Assembly: GCA_964247055.1 (NCBI GenBank)
Contig: OZ176056.1
Span: 5,766,001 to 5,830,000, forward strand
Reading direction: 5' to 3'
From: Paragordius varius
Taxonomy: Eukaryota; Nematomorpha
DNA length: 64,000 bases
The translations under genes were made by a program, and so were the position numbers. How positions within the stretch are numbered: the first letter of the stretch is position 1; each line of letters begins with the position of its first letter. Below the pieces are notes generated by a model. The model was not told where the DNA came from, did no database searches, and saw only the letters and a list, made by a program, of their open reading frames with translations. This document shows, one piece after another, positions 1 through 11,590 of the stretch.

Positions 1-1391
1 ACAAAATAATAAAGAGATGTCAAACTTTTTTGCACATTTGACATTAAATAAACCACACCTTAAAATTTAAAGGGCTTAAAATATATTAATAAAATACTTT
101 TTATATTTGTTTGGCTACGCATTCCAATTTGCAGCTTCCGTGTATTCGCATCATAATATTTTTATAAACTTAAAAAAGGCTTTTTCAAATTTTGGAAATT
201 TTTGTTAAAGTTTTAAGGTTTTATTCTTTATGTTACTTAACTAGGTTGGCTATGGTGAATTTATAGCGTTTTAGACTTTTAACTAAAAAAGGTTATGCCC
301 ATTATACTGATAAAGCTGTTTTTTTAGATTTCTCGGCGCTTCTTTCATAATTTAATTCCGAAGGCCATCACAATAAAATTGAGGCCCAAGCACTTTTAGG
401 GATCAGAAAACTGACACACATTTTGATATGTAAAATCTTGTGTAATTCACAATTATGATTCAATAAAAAATAAAATCTTTCTAAATCCAAATTTGCCTGC
501 TATTAAAGGCTATAGTATAAAAGGGAGGATGGATGCCTTTAAGATATTAAATATTTATAAAGGAATAACCATTATGAAAATAGTTTTTTTATAGTGATAT
601 AATCTATATAGATAGTTACCCTAACAAAAACTACTTAAATAGTAATAATTCTAACTTCTAAAAAATGAATTTGCAGGCTAGATTTTCGATTTGAAAAATC
701 GGGGGTGCGGCATTTAAAAGGCAACACGTAGGCACACATATATTATTTTTCAAACAAATTATTGTTAATCCCGCTGTCAAAATCAGATTTAAAATGTTAT
801 TTTTTCTTTGAGTGCCGATCCAAGTGATAAATTTGATATAGAATAAGGAAATATTAAATTAATTGACCTTATATTTAAAAATATAAAATTCGAAAATTTC
901 TGGATCACAAAATTTTAATTGATTAGAGGCACGTTAACATGTTTAATGTATATACCTGCTCATTATTATTGAGATAATAACCAAACATATTTGATCCCGA
1001 AGTTTTTTTAAGAATGATTTGACACCTGCCGGTATACATGGGGTACGTGATGTTAACTATAAACTTACATATATAATATATTGATTATTTACATAAATTT
1101 AAAAATTTATTTTGATATGTTGCTAGAATTACCAATTATGTTAATTTTGGTTCCCGTTCTGCAATAATATCCCATATAATTATGTTGTAATTAATAAATG
1201 TACGAGAATTATCATGGACCTTTTGATATAAGTCTACGAATAATAAAACTCTGACCTGAATTTTTATTAGTAAAAGCAAATGTTTCATACCACAAAATGA
1301 CTAAAAATATCTTTAACTACATAAATAAGCCAAACCTCATAAGGTTTGAAATAAGATAATATTGATACATTGATTTTCTATATATTTTATA
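1..1391. other. AT-rich stretch, nothing recognised
   Basis: No open frame longer than about 50 codons, no RNA gene and no clear repeat structure was seen. The sequence is AT-rich with short homopolymers. Confidence 0.6.
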
Positions 1392-3200
1392 AAAACGGAA
1401 AGTGGTGGCTTTGTGATCTGTTTCCGGAAAACCGGACTCATTCGAATCCAAATGTCGAAAAAGTATATTCATTAATGAATGCCCCGACAATAGCTTAGCC
1501 CTTTTCTTTAATCAGGCCTTTTGTTTGGGCTCATCCCGTGTAAAAACAGGTTTTTATAAAAATCGTGTATTTGAAACACCCGAAAACGTGTTGGAGCATT
1601 CGATTTCAAATATGATTTTTTTACTTATTTTCGAATGCGCCGAACATAGTCGGCTCGCTTTTCTAATTTAGGCACTCATTTTACCCCCCCCCCCCCCCCC
1701 CCCCCCGTAATATGCCACTAATAATTTTTTAAATCTATTTTTCGCCCAAAGTATGAGACCGTAAAAATTAAATAAGAACAGGTATTTCCTGTTAAAAGGC
1801 ATAAATTTTAGAATTTTGTTGAAGATAACTGTTGTGTAAGAAGATACCCGCTAAAAACTGACCCGTCATATGGCAATAGAGTACCTTTGGGCCTAATCTA
1901 TCAGGCCATAAGCTCAATAGCTGCTTAGAATATTACCCGTACCAGGGCAAAATTTTAGGTCGTGTGGTTTTAAAATAGATCTCAATTAGGCCCTTCACGC
2001 CCTGATAAATGCGCCAGTATAAAATGATTATTTTTGAGGCAATTTTTTAAAAACTAATTATATGGAATCAATCATGATTCCAGGTACTCTAAAAATGCAA
2101 AAACTTTAAGCGCTTTTTTGAATCAGTCTCTGTATAGGGAGCTACCACTTGAGTTGTTTAGGAGTTCATTATCAGAAATCCGGCCATATAAGTTTTATAA
2201 GGGCCTATAAATATTATCCGTAAAATGACAAAATTCTAAGTGGAGGGAAATTTTAAAATTGGCGGTTAAATAGGCTCTGAGTCGAGGGCGACCCGCGTAA
2301 AAAAGCGTCACTATATCGATACAGATGCCCTTTAAAGCCAAATTTCAGAATACTTATGAAAGGTGAGTTCATTAAGGGCCTAAAATATTTATTACTCCTT
2401 AAAAAACAAATATTTTAGTATACAGGGTTATTACTATAAGTCAAGAAAAGTTGTACGCCCTAAAAAATTCGCCGCCATAGACCATTTTTTTAGTTTTGAA
2501 GAAATGTGTCCATGAATAGGAACATATGGATATTTATATGCCCGATTTTTTATTCCTGCCTCTGGGTAAGAAGCTACACGCCAAAAACTGTGACACTATA
2601 TACCAATTGTTGGAACTAATTCAAAGAGATCTTATGCCATATGAACTCATTTAAATTTTGAAATATTAACCGTAATTAGGCAAAAATTAAGGTCAGGCTT
2701 TTCGTTATTTTAGGGCCTTTATATCCTAAAAATACGCCATTATATAATTATTTAGTGTTGAGGTTTTGAATAACCCAGACGATGGTATCACAGATGATTC
2801 CAAAATTTTGGACTGTAAAGGCAAAAAATTCTTTAGCGCATTTTCCATATAGGTCTGTGGGTAGGGGTCTACCGGTTTAAAACTGAGATGCCATACCAAA
2901 ATGCGTGGCTTTGGAGCTAGTTTTCAAAAAACTTAATAAGAACGAGTTCAATAAAGACTTTAAATATTAACAATTAATAAAATTATAGTATAGCGGTTTT
3001 TTCGTTAGCCGTCTATTTGAGGCCCTTTCACCAGTAAACAATATATTAGAACGCACCGTTTTAAACCTATGAGATCATAGCTATTAAATAATGTTTCGAA
3101 ATAATCCACATATATGGATCATTTTATTGATCCGTTTTTTCAAATAGCACCCCCACCTTTCCATAAGTCCGAGAGACTTCCTCGGCGCAGCAGCAATTTA
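1392..3200 (+). repeat. Family X repeat, copy 1
   Basis: A degenerate tandem repeat, unit roughly 300-450 bp here. Recurring landmarks are a 'ggcctttatgccctaaaaa' type segment followed by 'gcgccaccatat', a 'gttttgaggt' segment, and a 'cagaaaac..atcaggccata' segment. The left edge, with 'tttccggaaaac' and 'aaatgtcgaaaa', is shared with copies at 26461-28690 (inverted) and 34020-36880 (direct). The right edge has 'cctcggcgcagcagc', matched inverted at about 26470. No coding frame is visible. The superfamily is not recognised; it could be the non-coding body of a large non-autonomous element or a dispersed satellite. Confidence 0.7.
1684..1706. repeat. Poly(C) run, 23 bases
   Basis: Twenty-three consecutive C within family X copy 1, striking in so AT-rich a context. 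The length may be inexact because sequencing is unreliable in such runs. Confidence 0.95.
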
Positions 3201-3555
3201 CGCTAGTAATTTTGTAAATTCGCCGTTTTTGTTATAATAATTTTTGTTTCAAAATGTTTAAATATAATCGTGTAAAAAAATGGTTCATGATTTATCAGGT
3301 CACCCAAAGTTTTAATTAATTGTCCTTTTAAAATTGTTTATTTAAAAAAAAGTTGAAAATATAATTTGAATTCAAATATGCAAAAAATATGTTTGATTTT
3401 TGTGGATCATTATGTTTAAAAATACCTTCGTTTGCAAAGATTTTTTTATTTAATTAAAACCTATATAAAGCACATATAATTATTAATTTCTGAAATTGAA
3501 TCTAAGGCCAGATGGTATTAATTGGAACCAGGGCGGTTTAAAGTGAACATAATTA

Positions 3556-5541
3556 CAGTCATGTAGACTTTATATTGTTAAAGATTTACTTTTTTTCGTT
3601 AATTGGGTATTTATATTTGGTAAAGAATATAAAAACAAGAGCAATATGGTATTACCATATCATATTCTTTAAAAAAGTAAAAAATAAAGGGGAAGGGCGT
3701 CGGAAATCTTTGGTAAAAATGAAAATACACTAACTACTAACCCTTCATTTAAATTATGGATATTTTGTAATGTTAAATTTTGAGAATATTATAGCAATTT
3801 ATGTTAACATTTGAAATATTGTTGTTACGTATTTAGATGCGGAATTTTGTGGGTTTTTATCTTTAATAATTTAATAAATAGTAAAATGGGTATTTTATTA
3901 TTTATGATTAATAATTAAATTCAATAATTACTATTTTTTAACATGGTAAATACCTGTATTAATCGCTATTGGTATTATTTTATATAGTTGTTATTAGTAA
4001 TTAAAATACAGGTTATATATTTGTTAAAATTTAAGTAGATTTTGGATTGTTTTGTTTTTATGTTATTCATTGTCAATTTTTATGTATTGACATTTTCAGG
4101 TAAAAATTGCGGTTTTTCAATTTAGTCAAATTTAATTTTTTTGTTTTTTTTTAACATTGTTAATTGTGATTAATTACATATTGTGTTAATAATTAGAGGT
4201 GAAAATTGTGTTTAATAAATTTAGTTAAATTGAATTTTTTTGTTTAGGATTATTGTTAATTGTAATTAATTACTACATTGGAAATTAAAAAAAAACAGGT
4301 AAAAATGGCGGTTTCAAAATTTTTTTTGTTGTTAATTGTAATTAATTACATATTGTGGACATTTTAATAATTACAGGTAAAAATTGCAGTTTTTAATAAA
4401 TATAAAAATTGAGTTTTTGTATTTTAGGATTTGCATTATTTGGTCATTTTAATAAATACAGGTAAAAATTGCGGTTTTTAATAAATTTTAAATTTTTTTT
4501 ATTTTGTATCATTGTTAATTGTATTTAATTACTCCATATTTTGGACATTTTTAATAAATACAGGTGAAAATGGCAGTTTTTCAAATTTAACATTTTTTGT
4601 ATCATTGTTATTTGTTATTAATTAATAAATATTTTGGACATCTAAATAACAGGTAAAAATTGCGGTTTTTAATAAATCTGTAAAATTTTTAACGTTTTGT
4701 ACAACCTCGCTAATTTATTATGTACTATATATTTTTGATACATTGATATATACAGGTAAAAATTACTATCATTTGAATAAATTAAACCGCAATTTTCACA
4801 TGTATGTCGAAAATATTTGGTAATTAATAACAAATAACAAAGATAAAAAAAAATTAAATTTGAAATTTGTTAAAAACCGCCATTTTTACCTGTATTTTTT
4901 AAAATTTACAAATATGTAGTAATTAATTACAATTAACAAAAATAAAAAACAAAAAAATTAAATTTGACTAAATTTAAAAACCGCAATTTTTACCTGATTA
5001 AAATGTCAACACATAAAAATTGACAATGAATAACATATAAACAAAACAATCCAAATTCTACTTCAATTTACAAATATATAACCTTTATTTTAATTACTAA
5101 TAACAACTATATAAAATAATACCAATAGCGATTAATACAGGTATTTATCATGTTGAAAAATAGTAATTATTGAATTTAATAATTAATCATAAATAATAAA
5201 ATACCCATTTTACTATTTATTAAATTATTAAAGATAAAAACCCACAAAATTCCGCATCTAAATACGTAACAACAATATTTCAAATGTTAACATAAATTGC
5301 TATAATATTCTCAAAATTTAACATTACAATATATCCATCAAATTTGAGTGACGGGTTAGTAGTTAGTGTATTTTCATTTTTTTACCAAAGATTTCCGACG
5401 CCCTTCCCCTTCATTTTTTACTTCTTTAAAGAATATGATATGGTAATACCATATTGCTCTTGTTTTTATATTCTTTACCAATATTAATACCCAATTAACG
5501 AAAAAAAGTAAATCTTTAACAATATAAAGTCTACATGACTG
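3556..5541. mobile_element. Foldback element with ~0.6-kb inverted arms
   Basis: The left arm begins CAGTCATGTAGAC at 3556 and the right arm ends GTCTACATGACTG at 5541. The two arms pair over roughly 600 bp each (about 3556-4140 and 4940-5541) with few differences, including the shared 'gaagggcgtcggaaatctttgg' landmark (3695 and its complement near 5390). The centre is a strand-switching minisatellite. No transposase frame and no clear target duplication is seen. It is a non-autonomous foldback transposon of undetermined superfamily. Confidence 0.85.
4097..4995. repeat. Minisatellite, ~80-105-bp unit, switching strand
   Basis: The core CAGGTAAAAATTGCGG recurs with variants near 4097, 4196, 4296, 4375, 4459, 4561, 4649 and 4754 on the + strand. 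From about 4775 the complement appears (CCGCAATTTTTACCTG near 4777, 4877 and 4980). Units also share 'attgttaattgtaattaattac'-type stretches. It is the loop and inner arms of the foldback element. Confidence 0.85.
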
Positions 5542-5940
5542 TGAGTTTGTGGAAAAAATTTTATATTAACTTATACTATCAAAATCGGTTTTCGTTTTTT
5601 TGTTAATTTTGTAAACACTTTCATCACTTATCAAAATCCTACTAAAGTCCAATATCCACCTGTTTAAATAAGTAATGCCATATTATTTGATATCTTTAAT
5701 AAATTTAACTAGATATTAATATCCATTAGCTTTTACAAATAACTGGAAAAGTATAAATCTTTTGTGCATAAATTATTTAAAGGATTTTTATCTTAACCTA
5801 AAATTTTGCTGTTTTGCACTGAGAGGCTAGAGGGAGCACCTTGCATAGTTGAAGGGGCGCAGGATTTTATTTTTTTATTTTTAAAAAAGGTGTGTAAAAG
5901 TTATTATTTTAGATATTACATAAAAAAACACATTTATAAG
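5542..5940. other. AT-rich stretch, nothing recognised
   Basis: Flank of the foldback element. A short GC-richer piece at about 5820-5865 has no identifiable coding sense. Confidence 0.5.
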
Positions 5941-6128
5941 TGCTCAAGACCACGGTTTAAATTTGATTATTAATGACTATGGTCGCATAGATCTGGAGGA
6001 AAAGAGCGCCATTACGGGGCAACAGGGGACGGAAATGCAAGCTACGCCTCTCGTTAAGCTACTTTTACTACCATGTTTTTTAGCATTTGTATTTTTATTA
6101 ATTTGTGCCTTAATTATTGTACTGTATT

Positions 6129-6133
<5 letters not shown>
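5941..6133 (+). CDS. Candidate exon with a membrane-spanning segment, unidentified
   Basis: An open frame with much higher GC than its surroundings runs from an acceptor-like 'tttataag' (AG at 5939-5940) into an (AT)n microsatellite. It reads AQDHGLNLIINDYG, an acidic-polar stretch, then TPLVKLLLLPCFLAFVFLL and ICALIIVLYL: about 27 hydrophobic residues forming one membrane segment. This would suit the juxtamembrane and transmembrane exon of a single-pass protein. No ATG lies at the start and no donor is seen before the microsatellite. The protein family is not recognised, and a chance open frame is possible. Confidence 0.35.

Positions 6134-6169
<36 letters not shown>
6131..6169. repeat. (AT)n microsatellite
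   Basis: About 19 uninterrupted AT dinucleotides. Similar runs occur at about 7688-7705, 20710-20747, 25063-25086, 26790-26806, 32175-32208, 57876-57898 and 61232-61252. Confidence 0.95.
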
Positions 6170-6242
6170 TATCATCTCTATAACATAGAATAACTCTATT
6201 ATTATATTGTGTTTTTTATAAAACATTAATAATTTGTTATAG

Positions 6243-6450
6243 TTACGAAAGTATTTATATCCAAGATAAATGATTCTAGAGGGGCAAAAAAATGTCCCGC
6301 TTCCTCCAAATAACTAGGTACAAAGGTATAAACATGGCCTATGTCGGAGGTAATTAATTTGATTTCCGAAGGCAGGATCCACCAAAGAGTAAATAGATTA
6401 TGTATATGTGGATGAAGCTTATATTGAATCATTTGCCATCTAAATTTCAT
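6243..6450 (-). CDS. Candidate exon, unidentified
   Basis: The minus-strand frame reads WQMIQYKLHPHIHNLFTLWW, then LPSEIKLITSDIGHVYTF and PSYLEEAGHFFAPLESFILD. The composition looks like protein rather than translated AT-rich DNA, and it lacks the Lys/Asn/Ile monotony of chance frames nearby. No motif is recognised. It could belong with the minus-strand exon candidates at 7850-8046 and 8658-8813 as one gene read right to left, but no splice chain could be drawn. A competing short + strand frame overlaps at 6280-6346. Confidence 0.3.
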
Positions 6451-7700
6451 GTAATAATTTTACAGTAAAAAAATTGAAATTATACAGATACCAAACGTAA
6501 AAACATAAAGACAAATGATATTTTGAAACACAAAACCATACTTTTTCGCAACCTTATTTATGATTGATTGTGTTATACTTTACAATTTAAACTGAATTAT
6601 ACTACGAAATTTTTAAAAGGTAATGGGGTCTTTTGAAAAGTATATTTATCTTTATGTTTTTACCCTTTGTCTTTGTATAATTTCATTTTCATTGTTAAGA
6701 TCACAATGAATAAACACATATGTATATTATAAAAAATATATAGACAAACTTGATGTGAGTTCTTCGGTTTATCAAATTATATATACCGGTTTGATTAACA
6801 ATGTCACAAATTTTATCCGTATTCATGTATATATCTAAAATCATGTTTAAGAGATTTAACCTTTGTTCCAAGCCATAGTTTTTGCGGGATATGTTCCACC
6901 CATATAATGACTATAGTTTGCTAAAATTAATATTTTTAGTAAAAAAAATTATACAATATTATAAAATAAGCCAAAGATGTGAGAAATTTTCAAATATAAG
7001 ACTTTAGTTTAAAAATGTTAAGTAATTTTAATGTGAGAGGGTAGGTAATTTGATTAATTAAAGTATCTGAAGATATATAAATACTGGATAATTTACTATT
7101 ATATTTATTTTAAAATGTATAAGGATATTGGTTCTGGTTTAATAACACATTCGGAAAAATGGAAAAAGAATTTTGGTTGCAATCTTTTTTTAAGTATAAC
7201 CGTTCTTATTAACCCGTTAGAAATTATACTTCTTATATAAAAATTAAAACCATATAGAAAATTCCACTGCAAGAATTAATAATACCATTTGCAATTTAAA
7301 TTCCCCCTTAAACAATTCAATCACCTAACAATATAAATTCAACCTAAAATATATTATGTTTTTTTTAAGATTGAAAATTACCTATATTTTTTATATTTTT
7401 AAAAAATGTTGTTTGAAATTAATATCATATTGAAAATGAACTATGCCATAAGATATATTTTTTATTATCATGAGTTACATTAGCCCAAAAGCAGATAATT
7501 TATTTTTAAAATGAATGCGATTTGTCCGTGAGTGAATTTAAATTGTTCAAGGGTAATTTAAACTGTTATAGTAATAATACAATAGTTTATAATGTTTACC
7601 ATTAAGAATAATGCTGTTAATCTTTAATTTTACTGACTCAACAATAAAGTAATTATGTCCCTGATTAAATTGAATAATGAGTTTTATATATATATATATA
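6451..7700. other. AT-rich stretch, nothing recognised
   Basis: Only short open frames of low-complexity composition. A possible intron if the flanking exon candidates belong to one gene. Confidence 0.5.
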
Positions 7701-7849
7701 TATATGATTGATAAACAAACTTTACCTATTATATCACATAAACCGATTATTTTATCAAAAAAAAATTTATTCAATTATCTTAGAAGACAAAGTATTCGCT
7801 AGATTAATTTGCAAAATAAAATTATTATATATGAACTTTGATGACATTC

Positions 7850-8046
7850 GTCAAAGACATAGTAGGCCTTCGATTCCCGTTCGCCTGAAAGCGGATAAAC
7901 AGATAAATTTGATTGTTGAAACACGAAATGTGTTAAATGAGTTATGTCTGGGTGTGGCCAAAAGTCAGTCCGTACATAAAATGTTTCAGAATCTATTTCT
8001 TTGCTGTATACCTCGTACATTTCAAACCGTTCATTTGGATATTGAA
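7850..8046 (-). CDS. Candidate exon, unidentified; strand uncertain
   Basis: Both strands stay open. The minus frame reads FEMYEVYSKEIDSETFYVRT, DFWPHPDITHLTHFVFQQ, SNLSVYPLSGERESKAYYV. The plus frame reads FDDIRQRHSRPSIPVRLKAD, then VETRNVLNELCLGVAKS and ends at a stop at 8104-8106. GC content is clearly raised. The minus reading looks more protein-like and agrees in strand with the candidates at 6243 and 8658. Neither reading is recognised. Confidence 0.35.
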
Positions 8047-8657
8047 CAAATCTTAACTAATGAACACAATCATTTATTAATAATAATATTTGCTACAAAA
8101 TTGTAAAAATAAATGTGTTTAAAAATTCAAAAAGTTCTTTATTCAAAGGCTATTTTTTTATAATACAAACATATTACCAATTATAACCGAAAAAATTTTT
8201 TATGATTCTACCTTTTTGTATTATAAAATTTTTTATAGATTTTAAACGAAGGATCTTGCTCATTGGATGAATATAGCACAATGAAAAATAATTTATTTAA
8301 TAATTTTGGGTGACTTTTAAGTCATTTCATTTGGATTGATGACCTCATATATTATATATATCGTAAAAATAGTTTTTGACAAATTAATTCCAGTTGTCAA
8401 ATCAAAAAATAATTTCTTTTTCGATTTCTGCTTTGTTGTTTTTGAATATTCCTTATTAAATATATGGTATAACAATGCAAACATTTATCCTTAATTTTGC
8501 GTGAATTTTCAAAATATAATGGTTTTTATATGAATTATTTTTAAGGAACAAGGCAAACATTTTGTCAAAATAAGTCCAATCTTTTTTGAACTATTTCAAA
8601 CCCCAAATATTATATATTATATATTGTAATAAATGTTAATCAAAATTATAACTTTAC

Positions 8658-8813
8658 GTAACCGTCCACCATGTATTGCATGATGTTTATAAAAATCAAT
8701 CATATTTAAACACGTATTGGGTAAGGGTAATGGGCCAAATAGTTCAGTTAATGCATTATGGCCATTTCGCCCACACACACGAATCAATCTTTCTACCGGC
8801 TCCTTGATATCGA
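8658..8813 (-). CDS. Candidate exon, unidentified
   Basis: The minus-strand frame is bounded by an acceptor-like 'ggttatag' (AG complement at 8814-8815) and a strong donor-like GTAAAG (complement ending at 8657). It reads DIKEPVERLIRVCGRNGHNA, LTELFGPLPLPNTCLNMID, FYKHHAIHGGRL. It looks like real protein and has clean splice signals at both ends. The family is not recognised. The overlapping + strand frame (8717-9055) shifts to poor composition after about 30 codons and is likely a shadow. Confidence 0.45.
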
Positions 8814-9767
8814 CTATAACCTATACATGTATTTTAGTAAAAAATATATCTATGTTTGAAACAAGGGTGTATCCAACAACCAGCCTTTTGAGAAAGTATA
8901 TATACAGCCTCCGAAAAATGTGGACATTCTTAATTTGCAAAAACTTGGTATGTTTCTTAAGCAAATTTTATAATAAAGCCTACCCAATTGACAACGAAAT
9001 AGAAAAAAAATGCTATATTGTGTTTACATATTATCGTGTAATGTTAGAAATTTAATAAAATATTGTTAATCTTTAGGCCTACTTCAAATGTGGCCCGCGA
9101 AGTCCGTTGTGTTTACACTCTCATTTAATATAAAAAATGATAAAATTGTATATTTTTACTTTGGCATTGCATCTTTGAGCATTTGTTTGATAAATGAGTC
9201 GATATCTTTCATGGATTATATATTGATAATATTGAGTCTCATTTGTATGTAAAGTTGGTGCAATGTCGAGTTTTTTTAGTTCCATATTCCACCATATACT
9301 CTGATTATCCCTTACTATGGCGAAACTAATGGGTCTTTGACTTTTTTACAGATAGATAATATTAAATTATAGAATATATATATTAAAAACTTGATTTTTA
9401 TAAAAATATTTTTGTTAATTTTAAACTTTTGATAGAAAACTTATGAGATATACTTTGCTGGAATATGAATCCAATCAGCTCTAGTTCTGTTCATACAACA
9501 TTCTATTTGATAAAATTTTAATTACGGATATTGCTTTTTGGTTTTTCAACAATAATTTTACCTTATTTTTTAAAATATGTGATGACAGAGCGGCATAAAC
9601 TTATTATTATATTTAAAACCTTATCTTTAACAATCCATATGTTTGGCTGCTCAGTTGATTCTGTTTGCATTAAATAAAAGCATTCCATAATATCGCCATT
9701 GTTTAAAATTCAAAAGAAAATTAAATTTTTAGCATCGCAAAAATTTTGATAGGAATTGGTTATATTA

Positions 9768-9960
9768 CAGGGCTTGGAACCGGAACCCGGTTCCTGGGAT
9801 TTTAATAAGAACCGGTACCATTAGGATGGAACCGACGCGGACCCGGTTCCAATTCTCCAGGAACTAAGCCGGTACCGATTTTAAAATTTAGGGAACCACC
9901 CCGGTTCTATCTATAAAGCCAGTTTCGGTTCCACCCCTTAAATGCTGGTTCCCATATGAT
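9768..9960. repeat. Subterminal GGAACCGG/GGTTCC repeat block, left
   Basis: At least eight copies of GGAACC, GGTTCC or ACCGGT-type words in both orientations. Such subterminal repeats commonly serve as transposase binding sites in hAT elements; that role is inferred here. Confidence 0.75.
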
Positions 9961-10489
9961 TTTATTATAAAAATTGTATTATTATTTGAATTTGATTGTA
10001 ACACTACAAAACATTGCAACATACTTCAAACCTAAAATTAAGCATCTAATATTAGCGATACTCTTTGAATTATGGACGATTCGGGTCTTTTAAACTAAGT
10101 CATAACTGAAGTTTATTTATAATTCATATTATTTATAGGTCTCCGTTGAAACGAAATTTTCACCCTTAATTTTCCATTTTCAGCTTGAGAAGCAGAGCGA
10201 ATTGATTGGTGCAATATTTTTTTTTATTTAAATAAAGTTTTTTAGATGCCACACTTAATTTAACTCTCATTTTATGCCTTATACTTATACATTTTCCTAT
10301 TATTTTAATAATTTGTTCCAATTATGCTACACTATATTTCTATCAGTAAACATCTGGCAATTCATTATAAAAAAATCACAAATTTTTAGCGGAAAACGCC
10401 ATCTTTATAGGAAATATATAACATATTATGATTTTGATTTAATTTTGGTTGTTTTATTATAATAATAATTTTGTAAATCATTTAAATAA

Positions 10490-10727
10490 AAGTCAGGAAC
10501 CGAAAATGGAACCGGTTCTAAATGTAAGAAACCGGTTCCAGAACCTCTATATTTTTAAGAAACCAAGGCGGTTCCGGCTCCATTTAGTTATACTTCCACC
10601 CCGGTTCCGGTTCCAAAATTTCAAGAACCATCCGGATTATTCCTAAGAACCAACGCGGTTCTGGTACCACTTGTTCAGGAACCGACACGGTCCCTGTTCA
10701 ATTTTTTTGAATCGATTCCAAGCCCTA
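10490..10727. repeat. Subterminal GGAACCGG/GGTTCC repeat block, right
   Basis: A mirror of the left block: repeated 'accggttcc', 'ggttccggttcc' and 'aagaacc' words to the right terminus. Confidence 0.75.
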
Positions 10728-10799
10728 TTATCTTAATTGTATTTTGTTTGGATCAAAAAGTTTTATCCATAATAATAAACACAATTATTTAGTCAATAG

Positions 10800-11590
10800 T
10801 TACTTTTCAAACGCAGCTTTGTTCCTTCCGTTTTAATGAAAAATGTTGCGTTTGGTTAAAAAAATGTTTCTTTTGACTGAAAAATACTATAAATATTTTA
10901 ACATTGATAAGACTAATAATTTTTAAGATAATGGAAAAAAACTAAAGTGCGTTTCTAAGCTCATTCAAAACTCTATATAGAAAAAAGGTTTTTAACATTG
11001 AGTTTTTAATCATTAAGTTAATACTTCATATTTTTTCATAAAGGGCCACTGACAAAGCTTTAATGAAAAAATTGAGAGGTGTGGACTTTATTATAGAAGT
11101 AGTTAGCAAAATTCTAATAGGTATTTTTTATCTAAATTTCAGAGTCAAAAGTTTACAAATACCTTTTAAAAGGCATACCCTTATAAAAATATAGGGCGAA
11201 TGTATGAAATATATTTTTTCTCAAATTTTTGGCTAAAACGAAGCGTAATTTTTAATTTTTTTCACAAATCTTAATATCAAATTCTTCTAATGCAATATAT
11301 TTACTTAATAATATAAAGCTTGCGCTATCATAATAATATTTATCTTTTAAATTACCATTTTTCAACCAAACGCCACACCTTTTTAAGCAAAAGCACTTGT
11401 TATTAAGCAAACACGACATTTTTGCTCCGTATGGTTGGAAAATACTGCGTCCACTTGAAAAAATATTGCGTTTGAAAAATGTTTCTCTTCAAAAAGTTGT
11501 GTTTGTCTGAAAAAATGTTCTGCCTTTGGATAAAAAAATGTTGCTTTTAGTTTAAATAATGATGCTTATGACTAAAAAACAGTTTATAAT
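10800..11590. repeat. Degenerate ~20-bp minisatellite, AAAAATGTTGCGTTTG core
   Basis: Loose repeats of 'gaaaaatgttgcgtttg' at 10830-10890 and 11355-11590, with complement copies (CAAACGC) near 10808 and 11368. The same core returns at 33195-33305. The middle (10900-11350) is AT-rich without structure. Possibly another non-autonomous element with minisatellite ends. Confidence 0.55.

Larger units (their letters stand above)
9768..10727. mobile_element. Non-autonomous hAT-like element, 960 bp
   Basis: Ends are CAGGGCTTGGAACCGG at the left and CGATTCCAAGCCCTA at the right, imperfect inverted repeats starting CAGGG as in many hAT elements. Flanking 8-bp direct repeats TTATATTA (9760-9767) and TTATCTTA (10728-10735) differ at one base, the target size expected for hAT. 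About 190 bp at the left and 240 bp at the right are dense in GGAACCGG and its complement; the middle is plain AT-rich DNA without a transposase. The short + strand open frames inside are products of the GGTTCC repeats. Confidence 0.85.

Noticed and set aside
4097-4760. CAGGTAAAA repeats as splice donors
   Set aside because: The match to a donor consensus is incidental to the minisatellite unit; there are no flanking exons.
6289-6385. + strand frame MSRFLQITRYKGINMAYVG as an exon
   Set aside because: It would need a 26-base intron, out of line with the other introns in this window, and ends almost at once.
10274-10646. Two 62-65-codon + strand frames
   Set aside because: They lie inside the hAT-like element; the second is a translation of the GGTTCC repeats.
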